Below are positions 1 to 7,977 of a stretch of DNA of 23,269 nucleotides, one piece after another. Numbering within the stretch: the stretch's first letter is position 1; every line of letters starts with the position of its first letter. A program made the translations under genes and the position numbers. Source of the stretch: CAYZBM01 sp964476705 (GTDB lineage: Bacteria; Pseudomonadota; Alphaproteobacteria; Rickettsiales; UBA6187); assembly GCA_964476705.1 (NCBI GenBank), contig CAYZBM010000025.1, positions 1 through 23,269 on the forward strand, read 5' to 3'. Below the pieces are notes generated by a model. That model did not search any database. It worked only from the letters and a program-made list of their open reading frames with translations, and was not told where the DNA came from.

Positions 1-177
1 CAGGTAGAATTGAGGTACAGTAATGCTAGATGACACAGTTTAATGAACAGTCTCGGCATAGCCAATATTTAAAGTCATTGAAAGCAAGTCACCAGCAGTT
101 TCTCCCAATGTAGTTGCACATATTTTCATTATCCAAAAGGAGAGGGTGATTTGTGGGAGTTTGTTTATATTGTTCAT
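1..177 (-). pseudogene. Broken COG4705-type membrane-anchored protein (5' part)
   Basis: Reading leftward from the ATG at 177, the frame gives a 45-residue peptide with KLPQITLSFWIMKI and TTLGETAGDLLSMTLNIGY. I recognise this as the N-terminus of the multi-pass inner-membrane proteins of the COG4705 group, whose function is unknown. A TAA at 40-42 stops the frame about 45 codons in, well short of the family's usual 200 or more residues. Beyond the stop the same frame continues with hydrophobic, family-like residues up to the window edge (TVSSSITVPQFYL), which suggests a nonsense mutation rather than a short gene. The rest lies outside the window. No good Shine-Dalgarno precedes the ATG. The family call is by eye from the short GETAGD motif region; the decay is an inference. 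Confidence 0.55.
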
Positions 178-229
178 TAGCTAATTATATATGGGTTTTA
201 ATAGCTAGGAAGTTATTTCTTATTATTAT

Positions 230-260
230 AAAAAAAGGCACCTAGATTTCTAGGTGCCTT
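230..260 (-). terminator. Rho-independent terminator of the OmpA-like gene
   Basis: GGCACCTAGA and TCTAGGTGCC form a perfect stem of about 11-12 bp with a tiny loop, flanked by A/T on both sides. On the minus strand it is followed by a run of seven T (complement of 230-236). It lies 27 bases past the stop codon of the OmpA-like gene and is one of the strongest and most GC-rich hairpins in the window. Confidence 0.9.
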
Positions 261-286
261 AACTTAAAGTACTTTAAATAATAATA

Positions 287-856
287 CTATTCAACATAGT
301 AATATACGATTTCAGCACGTCTATTTTGTGGCTCACGAACACCGTCTGCTGTTGCAACAAGAGGTTCACTTTCGCCTTTAGCTTCAGTTTTAACTTCTGT
401 GTTGCCAGAAAGTGCAGCTAGTTTATTTTTAACTGCAGCAGCACGTGCTTTTGATAGAGCTACATTATATGCAACGCTACCAGCGCGGTCAGTATGACCT
501 GTTACTTTGAAAGAAGTTGCTTTATTTGCTTTAGCATCACTTGCAGCTTTATTTAAAATTTCAACTGCATCTGGTCTTAAGTTTGATTTGTCAAAATCAA
601 AAAATACTAAATAAGAACGTGAATGACCAGTAGGTTCTTTAGCCGGAGCAGCTACTTGTGGTGCAACAGGAGCACATTTATCAGAGCCAGTTGCCCATTG
701 TGTTCTAACACAATTTTCAAAAGTATTTTTAACAATATGTTTATTAGTATCAATAACCACATCATTTGTTGAACTTGAACTTGCTGCAAAAGCAGAAGAC
801 GCAAAAGAAGCAACGATAGTTGCAGCTAAAGCTAATTTTTTAATATTATTAAACAT
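287..856 (-). CDS. OmpA-family peptidoglycan-binding envelope protein
   Basis: A 189-residue protein that should anchor the outer membrane or periplasmic face to peptidoglycan. Residues 1-24 are a signal peptide (Lys-Lys, hydrophobic core, AFA cleavage site). There is no lipobox, so it is not a Pal-type lipoprotein. Residues 25-80 are a linker with two cysteines (C49, C61) and a Pro/Ala-rich stretch. Residues 81-187 are the OmpA C-terminal domain: FFDFDKSNLRPDA, GHTD (D123), ALSKAR (R138) and PQNRRAEI. D123 and R138 have the spacing of the diaminopimelate-binding pair in OmpA domains. No N-terminal beta-barrel is present. AGGAAA sits about 7 bases before the ATG, supporting this start. It is monocistronic, with its own terminator at 230-260. 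Confidence 0.9.
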   Translation of the reverse strand: MFNNIKKLALAATIVASFASSAFAASSSSTNDVVIDTNKHIVKNTFENCVRTQWATGSDKCAPVAPQVAAPAKEPTGHSRSYLVFFDFDKSNLRPDAVEILNKAASDAKANKATSFKVTGHTDRAGSVAYNVALSKARAAAVKNKLAALSGNTEVKTEAKGESEPLVATADGVREPQNRRAEIVYYYVE

Positions 857-934
857 TTTTTATTTCCTCATGAAAGCAAATTAATTTGACTAAAATGCTT
901 TATAAATCTAAAGCCTAAAGCCGGTATGGTAAGC

Positions 935-963
935 ATTATTCACTAATTTAGTATAAAATTCAA
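935..963 (-). promoter_or_regulatory. Possible sigma70 promoter of the OmpA-like gene
   Basis: On the minus strand TTGAAT (958-963) and AATAAT (935-940) are separated by exactly 17 bases, matching the -35 and -10 consensus at 4/6 and 5/6 positions. They lie about 80 bases upstream of the start codon. In DNA this AT-rich such matches arise by chance, so this is only a candidate. Confidence 0.3.
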
Positions 964-1072
964 TATCCTATTTGAAATTTATTTGGCTAAAATTATAAAG
1001 AAACCATAAAAATAGTATGTTTATTTAAGCTAATTTAGCTAAAATTCAAGTGGATAATCCGAGTGTAGTTAC

Positions 1073-1390
1073 TCATTTTGTGGCTAATAACTCTTGTAAT
1101 TCACCACTTTCATACATTTCTTTAACTATGTCGCAGCCGCCGATAAATTCACCTTTTATGTATAATTGCGGTATGGTCGGCCAATCTGAAAAATGTTTTA
1201 TTCCTTCGCGAATATTGTTGTTTTCCAGTACATTAACCGTATTGAAATCTGTTTCTAATAAATTTAAGATATGCACAACTGTTGCTGAAAAGCCACACAT
1301 TGGAGTTTGCTTATTTCCCTTCATAAATAAAAGCACGGGATTGTTGTCTACTAAATTTTGGATTTCACTTAATATTTCGCTATTAGTCAT
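1073..1390 (-). CDS. grxD: Monothiol CGFS glutaredoxin (Grx4/GrxD type)
   Basis: A 105-residue cytosolic single-domain glutaredoxin. The CGFS active site is at residues 32-35, preceded by the family's FMKG (22-25). WPTIPQLYIKGEFIGGCDI provides the TIPQ and GG-D glutathione-binding elements. CGFS glutaredoxins bind a glutathione-ligated [2Fe-2S] cluster and pass it on, commonly as a heterodimer with BolA-type proteins rather than acting as disulfide reductases. bolA lies immediately upstream, 36 bases away, and the suf genes follow further upstream on the same strand, so cluster trafficking is the likely role. AAGGA is well placed before the ATG. Downstream, AGCTAATTTAGCT at 1028-1040 could fold into a short hairpin but has no convincing T-run. 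Confidence 0.95.
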   Translation of the reverse strand: MTNSEILSEIQNLVDNNPVLLFMKGNKQTPMCGFSATVVHILNLLETDFNTVNVLENNNIREGIKHFSDWPTIPQLYIKGEFIGGCDIVKEMYESGELQELLATK

Positions 1391-1426
1391 AAATTTTTCC
1401 TTTGAATTGAAGTTGAATTTTAAATG

Positions 1427-1645
1427 TTAACTTAGAGTCTTAATCGCTAAAGCATGAATATCATGTTTGCTTACTGCCATTTGAACAATTTTATGCTGTT
1501 CAATTCTGGATTTATTTTTAAAAACAGGGGAGGTTACCGTTACTTGCCAATGATCATTATCTCCAGCTAAATCTTGGCAAATAACTTCAGCATCTGGAAT
1601 TGCAGTTAAAATAGCATTTTTTAAATCATTTTCACTTATAGGCAT
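1427..1645 (-). CDS. BolA-family protein, partner of monothiol glutaredoxin
   Basis: A 72-residue single-domain protein of the short BolA (IbaG/BolA2-like) type. It shows the family signature GDNDHWQVTVTSPVF, then KSRIEQHK (residues 45-52), with H51 the invariant histidine that can ligate a shared [2Fe-2S] cluster together with the cysteine of a CGFS glutaredoxin. The gene directly precedes grxD in the same orientation, so the two probably form a transcription unit and a complex. AAAAGGAAAT precedes the ATG at a suitable distance. Which BolA paralogue it is (a Fe-S factor or a morphogene-like regulator) cannot be read from sequence alone; the neighbours favour Fe-S delivery. Confidence 0.92.
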   Translation of the reverse strand: MPISENDLKNAILTAIPDAEVICQDLAGDNDHWQVTVTSPVFKNKSRIEQHKIVQMAVSKHDIHALAIKTLS

Positions 1646-1705
1646 AAATTATTTCCTTTTATTTTGTTTTTAGTTTATAGATCCAAGAATAAATCTGGGA
1701 TTAAA

Positions 1706-1742
1706 TAGTTGGTTATTTATAAACTTATCTTATAATCAACTA
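1706..1742 (-). terminator. Hairpin just after sufA, possible weak terminator
   Basis: TAGTTGGTTAT (1706-1716) pairs with ATAATCAACTA (1732-1742) along 11 bp with one G-T pair and a 15-base loop. It starts one base past the sufA stop codon. The minus strand after it reads TTTAATCCC, a poor T-run, so termination may be inefficient. Confidence 0.35.
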
Positions 1743-1743
1743 G

Positions 1744-2073
1744 TTAAAATTGAACAGATTTTCCACAGCCACAACGACCTTTTTCATTAGGGTTTACAAA
1801 GACTAATTTAGCTTCAAAATTATTTTCTTCGTAATCGAGCATACTGCCAATAACATTAAGTAGAGCACTTTGATCAATAATTACTTTTACATTATGTTCG
1901 GTAACTTCTTCTTCGCCTAATTTTTTTTCATCACTACATTCAAAATGATATTTAACTCCTGAACAGCCACCTTTTTTAAGGCTAACTCTTAAAGCATGCT
2001 TATCATTTTGTTCAAGAATTTTTGCTATATATTTAGCGGCATTCTCGGTAATGGTTATTACATTTTTTTTCAT
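1744..2073 (-). CDS. sufA: A-type iron-sulfur carrier (SufA/IscA/ErpA family)
   Basis: A 109-residue HesB/IscA-fold protein that accepts Fe-S clusters from SufBCD and delivers them to apoproteins. The three conserved cysteines are present: C37 in GGCSG and C101/C103 in GRCGCG near the C-terminus. NPNEKGRCGCG is typical of the family. The frame can be extended 17 codons upstream to a TTG, but that leader is not family-like, so I chose the ATG at 2073 (MKKNVITIT). Neither start has a clear Shine-Dalgarno. The gene lies 158 bases downstream of sufT, a larger gap than elsewhere in the cluster, with two hairpins in between, so it may be partly uncoupled from sufBCDST. SufA, IscA and ErpA cannot be separated by motif; the symbol follows the neighbours. 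Confidence 0.88.
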   Translation of the reverse strand: MKKNVITITENAAKYIAKILEQNDKHALRVSLKKGGCSGVKYHFECSDEKKLGEEEVTEHNVKVIIDQSALLNVIGSMLDYEENNFEAKLVFVNPNEKGRCGCGKSVQF

Positions 2074-2122
2074 ATAGTCTAACTTGTATATAATATCTAA
2101 AAAGTTATTTCTTAATAAAAAC

Positions 2123-2146
2123 AAAAATATACCAGTGTATATTTTT
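2123..2146 (-). terminator. Perfect AT-rich hairpin before sufA, possible attenuator
   Basis: AAAAATATAC, loop CAGT, GTATATTTTT: a perfect 10-bp stem with a 4-base loop. On the minus strand it runs into GTTTTTATT, giving a terminator-like T-rich tail. It lies between sufT and sufA, about 50 bases before the sufA ATG. The stem is nearly all A-T, so its strength is uncertain, and the symmetry means it could also act in the other direction. Confidence 0.4.
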
Positions 2147-2201
2147 GAAATTTGTTTATAAATCTTAAGGTAGGTCCCAAGATTTGTAAATTCAACATTA
2201 C

Positions 2202-2226
2202 TAGTGAAAAACAGCGCTTTTCACTA
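2202..2226 (-). repeat. Inverted repeat just after sufT
   Basis: TAGTGAAAA (2202-2210) and TTTTCACTA (2218-2226) are perfect 9-bp complements around a 7-base spacer. They start 5 bases past the sufT stop. No T-run follows on either strand, so this is more likely an mRNA processing or stability hairpin, or a protein site, than a terminator. Confidence 0.5.
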
Positions 2227-2231
2227 AATTC

Positions 2232-2645
2232 CTACCACATATCTAGAACTAATTTAGCCTCATCACTCATCATTGATTTCTCCCACGCCGGTTCCCAAAC
2301 TAAATTTATAGTTATATTGCCAGGATTCTTTAAATGTTCAGTTAATCGTTTTTTTACTTCAACCGGAATGGCTTCTGCAACCGGACAGGTCGGAGCGGTT
2401 AAAGTCATATTAATTTCTATATTTCTATTCTCGTCAGTATCTAAATGATAAATTAGGCCTAGTTCCCAAATATTTACAGGTATTTCAGGATCATTTACCG
2501 TTTTAAGTATTGCCACAACTTGCTCATAAAAATTAGGGGCATTATTTATAGCTGCCAATTGATCTGGACTTAATACTTGATTTTGGAGCTCATCTAAAAG
2601 ATAAGTATCCATATTTCCAACTTCGATATAATTTTTTTCTGTCAT
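2232..2645 (-). CDS. sufT: SufT, DUF59/MIP18-family Fe-S maturation factor
   Basis: A 137-residue protein with the MIP18/DUF59 domain. It shows DPEIPVNIWELGLIY (from residue 52), TLTAPTCPVAEAIP (C87, the conserved cysteine) and a C-terminal VWEPAW...MSDEAK stretch, which is the form found at the end of suf operons. SufT helps mature Fe-S proteins, probably as an accessory carrier or adaptor. The SufT-specific N-terminal extension of about 40 residues is present. The Shine-Dalgarno TAGGAAA overlaps the sufS stop codon (TAG), so the two genes are closely coupled with only 9 bases between them. That also supports the first ATG over the internal one at residue 12. Confidence 0.93.
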   Translation of the reverse strand: MTEKNYIEVGNMDTYLLDELQNQVLSPDQLAAINNAPNFYEQVVAILKTVNDPEIPVNIWELGLIYHLDTDENRNIEINMTLTAPTCPVAEAIPVEVKKRLTEHLKNPGNITINLVWEPAWEKSMMSDEAKLVLDMW

Positions 2646-2654
2646 GATTTTTTC

Positions 2655-3920
2655 CTAATCTCTAAAAAGCAAATCTACTTTTTTTAAACCTTCTATTAGT
2701 TGGTCTATATCTTGTTTATTGGTGTATATACCAAATGAAGCACGGGCAGTTGCTGTTATATTTAAAAGTTCCATTAAAGGCTGCGCACATAAATGACCTG
2801 ATCTAATCGCTACGCCGTGATTGTTTAAGATCATACCAAGATCATTTGGATGAGCGGTTTTATGATTAAAAGAAATTAATGCGGCCCTTTTTTTTGGCTT
2901 ACCTAAAATAGTATAATTATTTAATTTACTTATCTCTTCATAAGCGTAGGTAAATATTTCGGTTTCATGATTATGAATTTCTTTAGTATCAAATTGTTCT
3001 AAATAAAAAATAGCTTCTTTAAAAGCAATAACTTCGGAGATTGCTGGAGTTCCAGCTTCAAATTTAAGTGGAGGTTTAGCAAAACTAGTATTTAGAAAGC
3101 TAACATTCTCGATCATCTCGCCACCAGTTTGATATGGAGTCATCTGATCTAATATTTCATATTTACCATATAAAATACCAACAGAATTTGGGCCATATAA
3201 TTTATGGCCAGAGAAAACTAAAAAATCACAATCAAGATTTTGCACATTTATTTTAAGGTGAACAATGGCTTGGCAAGCATCTAGTAAAATTTTAATTTCT
3301 GGATTAAATTTTCTGGTCTCATGAATAATTTCTGATACTGGATTTATTGTGCCTAAAACATTAGACATATAGCTTAAGGCAACTATTTTAGTTTTAGCAT
3401 TAAGTGCCTTTTTATAAAAACTTAAATCAATATCACCATCTTCATTAATTTTTACAATTCTTAAAATAGCTCCAGTATGTTTACAGAGTTCTTGCCAGGG
3501 AACAATATTTGCATGATGTTCCATTTCGCTAATTATTATTTCATCACCAGCCTTTAAATTTTTCTGCCCATAACTATAAGCAACTAAATTAATTCCTTCG
3601 GTAGCATTACGGGTAAAAATAATTTCTTTTTCTGACTCAGCATTTATAAAATTAGCAATTACTTTTCTGGTTTCTTCAAAATTGCTAGTAGAAATTTCAC
3701 TTAAAGAATAAAGACCACGATGAATATTAGCATATTCAGCTCTATAAACTTTTTCTATTGCTTTAATTACCGATTCTGGCTTTTGCGCGCTTGCTGCTGT
3801 ATCTAAAAATGCCAATCTTTTGCCATTTATATTTTGATTAAGGCAAGGAAAATTAGACCTAATTTCATCTATATTAAATGCTTTTTTATTTTGGATATTT
3901 TGCTGATTACTTATTGCCAT
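2655..3920 (-). CDS. sufS: SufS cysteine desulfurase
   Basis: A 421-residue PLP enzyme of the type II (SufS/CsdA) group. It takes sulfur from cysteine, leaving alanine, and holds it as a persulfide for SufE. The PLP lysine is K240 in SGHKLYGP. The catalytic cysteine is C378 in RSGHLCAQP, the short form of the loop that marks SufS rather than IscS. H135 in EMEHHAN and the LLDACQA segment (D214, Q217) complete the cofactor pocket. There is a short polar N-terminal tail of about 15 residues. The ATG lies inside the last codons of sufD (10-base overlap) and has a strong GGAGGAAAT ribosome site, so translation is coupled. Its partner sufE lies at 8084-8497 on the other strand. Confidence 0.97.
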   Translation of the reverse strand: MAISNQQNIQNKKAFNIDEIRSNFPCLNQNINGKRLAFLDTAASAQKPESVIKAIEKVYRAEYANIHRGLYSLSEISTSNFEETRKVIANFINAESEKEIIFTRNATEGINLVAYSYGQKNLKAGDEIIISEMEHHANIVPWQELCKHTGAILRIVKINEDGDIDLSFYKKALNAKTKIVALSYMSNVLGTINPVSEIIHETRKFNPEIKILLDACQAIVHLKINVQNLDCDFLVFSGHKLYGPNSVGILYGKYEILDQMTPYQTGGEMIENVSFLNTSFAKPPLKFEAGTPAISEVIAFKEAIFYLEQFDTKEIHNHETEIFTYAYEEISKLNNYTILGKPKKRAALISFNHKTAHPNDLGMILNNHGVAIRSGHLCAQPLMELLNITATARASFGIYTNKQDIDQLIEGLKKVDLLFRD

Positions 3921-5200
3921 AATTTCCTCCAGGAATTTATATTTTCTACAATTAAATGATGAATATTTTGATCAGAAATATTACCGACCAATTCATCAAT
4001 AAAAGCAGAGATTAAATAAGAAATTGCCGTTTTTTTATCTATTCCTCTAGACATTAAATAATAAATAGCATCTTTATTTATATTGCCTGTAGTTGAGCCA
4101 TGTGAACAAATAACATCATCAGTTAAAATATCCAGTTCAGGTCTAGATAGGCTCCATGATTTATCACTAAGTAGCATAGTTTTACTTAATTGATGGGCTT
4201 CTGATTTTGGGCAATCTTTAGCAATAGTTATATTGCCATAAAAAATTCCCCGAGCATCGTCGGTTAAAATTTGTTTTAACGATTGCTGGCTATTGGTATG
4301 AGCGCTATTATGCGCTGATTTTATGTATATATCGTGATGTTGTTTTAGCTTACCTAAATTAATTGCACTAAAATCAGCCTTAGCTTCTTTAGCATTTAAA
4401 TTATAATAAATTTCATTGCGCGATAATAGCGAACCACTATTTAATAAAAATAAACGATAACTACTTTTAGCGCTTAAATTAATATCTTTATTATGAATAT
4501 AGTTAGATTCTAATTGTTGGTTTTGTAAGTTATAGTGAATTAATTTAGCGTTTGTTTTTAAATTAATTCTACTTACAAATTGGCTATAAATATTTTCATT
4601 ATTACTGGTAAATGATTCAAATATTGTAGCTGTACTATTTTCTTCCATACAGATAAAAATCTGGGTTTGATTAGCTATATTTGAATTGTCATAACTGATA
4701 AATAAAGGTTTATCATTTATAAATTCTGCTTTTACAAACATGACAAGAGCAAAATTGTTAAAAGCAGTATTTAAAGAATTTAGACTATTATTATTAAACT
4801 CATTATTTTGTTTTAAAATATCTAAAATATATTCTTGATATTTTGTGTTATTATTTTTGGTCGCAAAAATTTCTGCTAAACTTAATACTTCAAGATTAGC
4901 TATTTGGTCTTGGGCTATAATTTCGCCATTTTTGATATGAATATTATAGAAATTTTCTAAACTTTTAGAATCTTGTATTGACGGTTTTTGATTATTTTGC
5001 TTATTATTAAAATCTTTAATAAACTCATTTATTTTAAGATGATTAAGATTAGTATAGTGCCATAAATTATCATTTTTTTTAGGCAAGCCTAAAACTTCAA
5101 ATCTTTTAAGAGCCGAAATTCTTTCTAGAAGCAAGCCACTATCCTTGCCATATAAGCCTTCTATTATCTTTAAATTTTGTAAATTATTATTTTCTATCAT
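3911..5200 (-). CDS. sufD: SufD, Fe-S scaffold subunit of SufBCD
   Basis: A 429-residue member of the SufB/SufD beta-helix family. SufD pairs with SufB and two SufC ATPases in the cytosolic scaffold complex and is needed for iron entry. The first 180 residues are divergent and rich in Asn and Lys. The conserved core comes at about residues 310-390: ARGIFYGNITIA, then DILTDDVICSHGSTTG with H367, equivalent to the functionally important histidine of SufD. YLMSRGID and the C-terminal SufC-binding helix follow. It overlaps sufS by 10 bases and lies 28 bases after sufC. No clear Shine-Dalgarno is visible before the ATG. Confidence 0.94.
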   Translation of the reverse strand: MIENNNLQNLKIIEGLYGKDSGLLLERISALKRFEVLGLPKKNDNLWHYTNLNHLKINEFIKDFNNKQNNQKPSIQDSKSLENFYNIHIKNGEIIAQDQIANLEVLSLAEIFATKNNNTKYQEYILDILKQNNEFNNNSLNSLNTAFNNFALVMFVKAEFINDKPLFISYDNSNIANQTQIFICMEENSTATIFESFTSNNENIYSQFVSRINLKTNAKLIHYNLQNQQLESNYIHNKDINLSAKSSYRLFLLNSGSLLSRNEIYYNLNAKEAKADFSAINLGKLKQHHDIYIKSAHNSAHTNSQQSLKQILTDDARGIFYGNITIAKDCPKSEAHQLSKTMLLSDKSWSLSRPELDILTDDVICSHGSTTGNINKDAIYYLMSRGIDKKTAISYLISAFIDELVGNISDQNIHHLIVENINSWRKLWQ

Positions 5201-5228
5201 TTTAAAACTATGTATTTTTTATATTAGT

Positions 5229-5969
5229 TTATCTATTAAAAGCATTATATCCTTCTTTTTCTAGCAGATTGGCTAGTTCAATTCCGCCTGATTGAATAAT
5301 TTTACCATTATCAAAAATATGTACATGATCTGGAGTTATATAATCTAATAATCTTTGATAATGAGTAATAATTAAAAATGATCTATTGTCATTTTTTAGT
5401 GAGTTAATAGCTAAGGCTACTGTTTTTAATGCATCAATATCAAGGCCAGAATCTGGCTCATCTAATATTATTAATTTAGGTTCTAAAAGTAAGATTTGTA
5501 AGGCCTCGAATCTTTTTTTCTCGCCACCAGAAAAACCCTGATTAACTGAACGTTTTAACATACTATCATCAATATTAAGAGTTGCAGCTTTAGCTTTTAT
5601 CAAACGTAAAAGAGTAGTAGGGTCGAGTTCTTTTAAACCTAAAGATTTTTGTTTACTATTTATAATTGAACGTAGAAAATTCATACAAGTAACGCCAGGT
5701 ATTTCAACCGGATACTGAAAGCCTAAAAATATTCCGGCATGAGCTCTTTGGGTTATGTCTAATTGGCTCAAATCTTGATCGCTAAATTTTATGGACCCTG
5801 AGCTAATATTATAACCTTCTTTTCCGGCAATGGTGTGAGCAAGAGTACTTTTACCAGTACCATTTTTTCCCATTATAGCATGAATCTCACCAGAGCCTAT
5901 TTTAAGATCAAGGTCTTTGATAATTTCTTTGTTATCAACAGTTACATGTAGTTTTTTTATATTTAACAT
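5229..5969 (-). CDS. sufC: SufC, ABC-type ATPase of the SufBCD scaffold
   Basis: A 246-residue ABC ATPase. Walker A is GKNGTGKST (34-42), the signature FSGGEKKR is at 146-153, Walker B is LIILDEPDSGLD (167-178), and the switch histidine is H203 in ITHY. SGGEKKRFE with DEPDSGLD is the SufC form, distinct from transport ABC ATPases. ATP-driven dimerisation of SufC opens the SufB-SufD interface during cluster assembly. There is no membrane segment, as expected. The gene sits between sufB (59-base gap) and sufD. Only a weak AGAG ribosome site is seen. Confidence 0.97.
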   Translation of the reverse strand: MLNIKKLHVTVDNKEIIKDLDLKIGSGEIHAIMGKNGTGKSTLAHTIAGKEGYNISSGSIKFSDQDLSQLDITQRAHAGIFLGFQYPVEIPGVTCMNFLRSIINSKQKSLGLKELDPTTLLRLIKAKAATLNIDDSMLKRSVNQGFSGGEKKRFEALQILLLEPKLIILDEPDSGLDIDALKTVALAINSLKNDNRSFLIITHYQRLLDYITPDHVHIFDNGKIIQSGGIELANLLEKEGYNAFNR

Positions 5970-6028
5970 TATCTTTTTTCTCTATTTAAAACTCATTAAT
6001 CTTTCATTTATCCAAAAAGAATCATTTT

Positions 6029-7495
6029 TTAACCGACTGAACCTTCTAAACTTACTTCTAGTAAGGCTTTAGCCTCTACGGCAAATTCCATTGGTAATTC
6101 ATTTAATACTTTTTTACAAAAACCATTAACTATAGTTGAAATAGCATCTTCTTCCGATAAACCTCTTTGCAAACAATAATAAAGCTGTTCTTCACTAATT
6201 TTTGAAGTAGTTGCTTCGTGCTCTATATTGGCGGATTCATTTTTAACTTCAATATAAGGAACTGTAGTTGCCCGGCATTTTGGACCAATTAATAAAGAAT
6301 CACATTGGGTAAAATTTCGAGCATTTTTAGCTTTAGGTCCAATATTAACTAGTCCTCTATAGGTATTACTACTATGACCTGCGGAAATTCCTTTAGAAAT
6401 TATCGTGCTGGTAGTATTTTTTCCAATATGGATCATCTTAGTACCAGTATCGGCTTGCTGATAATTATTAGTTACAGCAACTGAATAAAATTCACCAATT
6501 GAATTATCGCCTTGTAAAATACAGCTTGGATATTTCCAAGTTATTGCTGATCCAGTTTCTAGCTGAGTCCAAGAAATTTTTGAATTATGGCCTTTGCAAA
6601 TTCCTCGTTTGGTTACAAAGTTATAAATCCCACCTTTGCCGTTTTGATCTCCGGGATACCAGTTTTGTACGGTTGAATATTTAATCTCAGCATTATCTAG
6701 GGCAATTAATTCAACAACGGCCGCATGAAGTTGATTTTCATCGCGCATTGGAGCGGTACAACCTTCTAAATAACTTACTTTGCTATTACGATCGGCAATA
6801 ATTAAAGTTCTTTCAAATTGACCAGTCTTAGCTTCATTAATTCTAAAATATGTTGATAGCTCCATTGGGCAAATAACATTTTCTGGAATATAAACAAATG
6901 AACCATCGCTAAAAACTGCAGCATTTAAGGTTGCATAAAAATTATCAGTATATGGAACAACACTACCTAAATATTTTTTAATTAAATCTGGATATTTTTG
7001 GATAGCTTCAGATATTGGACAAAAGATAACGCCTTTTTCATGTAATTTTTCTTTGTAGGTAGTAACCACCGAAACACTATCAAACACTGCATCAACTGCA
7101 ACGCCAGCTAACATTTTTTGTTCAAGTAAAGGGATGCCAAGTTTTTCATAGGTTTTTAATAATTCAGGATCTACTTGGTCCAAACTATCTAATTTTGGTT
7201 TATTTTTTGGTTCAGAATAATAATAAATATCCTGATAATCAATCTTAGGATGGTTGATATTTGCCCATTTAGGGTCATTTTCTTGATTATTTTGCCAATA
7301 TTTAAAAGCATTAAGTCGATATTCTAACATCCATTCTGGTTCATTTTTTTTCTTGGATATATAACGAACAGTCTCTTCTGATAAGCCTTTCGTAGCTTTT
7401 TCTGATTCAATATTAGTGACAAATCCATGTTTGTATTTTTTATCAACCAGATCTTGCCCGGTTAGATTTTTTTTATTTTCATTATTAGGCAGCAT
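6029..7495 (-). CDS. sufB: SufB, Fe-S scaffold subunit
   Basis: A 488-residue scaffold protein on which new Fe-S clusters are built. Key residues are visible: EGCTAP (C246), the persulfide-accepting cysteine region, and QCDSLLIG (C398) with NIEHEATT (H426, E427), matching the Cys/His/Glu site at the SufB-SufD interface. The long N-terminal region, with GLSEETVRYIS and WMLEYRL, is typical. I place the start at the ATG at 7495 because AAGGAGGAAAATC sits directly in front of it. An in-frame ATG eight codons upstream (7519) lies inside the regulator gene and lacks this site. The gene overlaps the end of the regulator by 11 bases, so the two are translationally coupled. Confidence 0.97.
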   Translation of the reverse strand: MLPNNENKKNLTGQDLVDKKYKHGFVTNIESEKATKGLSEETVRYISKKKNEPEWMLEYRLNAFKYWQNNQENDPKWANINHPKIDYQDIYYYSEPKNKPKLDSLDQVDPELLKTYEKLGIPLLEQKMLAGVAVDAVFDSVSVVTTYKEKLHEKGVIFCPISEAIQKYPDLIKKYLGSVVPYTDNFYATLNAAVFSDGSFVYIPENVICPMELSTYFRINEAKTGQFERTLIIADRNSKVSYLEGCTAPMRDENQLHAAVVELIALDNAEIKYSTVQNWYPGDQNGKGGIYNFVTKRGICKGHNSKISWTQLETGSAITWKYPSCILQGDNSIGEFYSVAVTNNYQQADTGTKMIHIGKNTTSTIISKGISAGHSSNTYRGLVNIGPKAKNARNFTQCDSLLIGPKCRATTVPYIEVKNESANIEHEATTSKISEEQLYYCLQRGLSEEDAISTIVNGFCKKVLNELPMEFAVEAKALLEVSLEGSVG

Positions 7496-7910
7496 GATTT
7501 TCCTCCTTATTTTTAGCAAAATCCTCTAAGCTAAAGGAAGATAATGTTGCAATTAGAGCCTGATTTACTTTTTCCCACTTACATTTTTCTTCGCAAGTTA
7601 CCTCATATTCACAAGGCGGAGAATTATCTTGATTACAAAGAGTTATAGATAAATTACCATCAATAGCATTAACTATACTTAATATACTAATATCCTTAGG
7701 GTCCTTATGTAAAACATAACCGCCTTTGACACCACGTGATGAAATTAATAAATCATTGTTAGCCAATAATTTTAAAATTTTCATAACTGTGCTTTCGCCA
7801 ATATTTGTTTCTTTACTTAAAACACTGGCGCTAAATTTTTCTTCTCTTTTTTTCGCTATCTTACACATAATAGTTACTGCGTAATCAGCAAGTCGGCTAA
7901 GACGAATCAT
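7485..7910 (-). CDS. Rrf2-family regulator of the suf operon
   Basis: A 141-residue Rrf2 transcription factor of the SUF-regulator type, related to IscR and SufR. Residues 1-60 form the winged helix (MIRLSRLADYAVTIM, then SKETNIGESTVMKILKLL, then SSRGVKGGY). Residues 90-110 contain four cysteines (C92, C100, C106, C110). Three of them probably hold a [2Fe-2S] cluster, so DNA binding would respond to Fe-S supply or oxidative stress. It is the first gene of the suf operon and its end overlaps sufB. No Shine-Dalgarno is seen. Upstream, a perfect TATAAT at 7978-7983 and a dyad at 8001-8019 suggest autoregulation. The cysteine spacing differs from E. coli IscR, so the ligands are uncertain. Confidence 0.92.
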   Translation of the reverse strand: MIRLSRLADYAVTIMCKIAKKREEKFSASVLSKETNIGESTVMKILKLLANNDLLISSRGVKGGYVLHKDPKDISILSIVNAIDGNLSITLCNQDNSPPCEYEVTCEEKCKWEKVNQALIATLSSFSLEDFAKNKEENHAA

Positions 7911-7977
7911 ATGGTTTTAACTTTAATTATTTAACTAAAACTTTACAAGGAGCTTTAAATAAGTATAGTATATATAG

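Noticed and set aside
1028..1040. AGCTAATTTAGCT hairpin after grxD
   Set aside because: Too short and A/T-rich, and without a T-run; not convincing as a terminator.
1050..1430. 126-codon plus-strand ORF over grxD
   Set aside because: Antisense to a gene with an unmistakable CGFS glutaredoxin product; no motif of its own.
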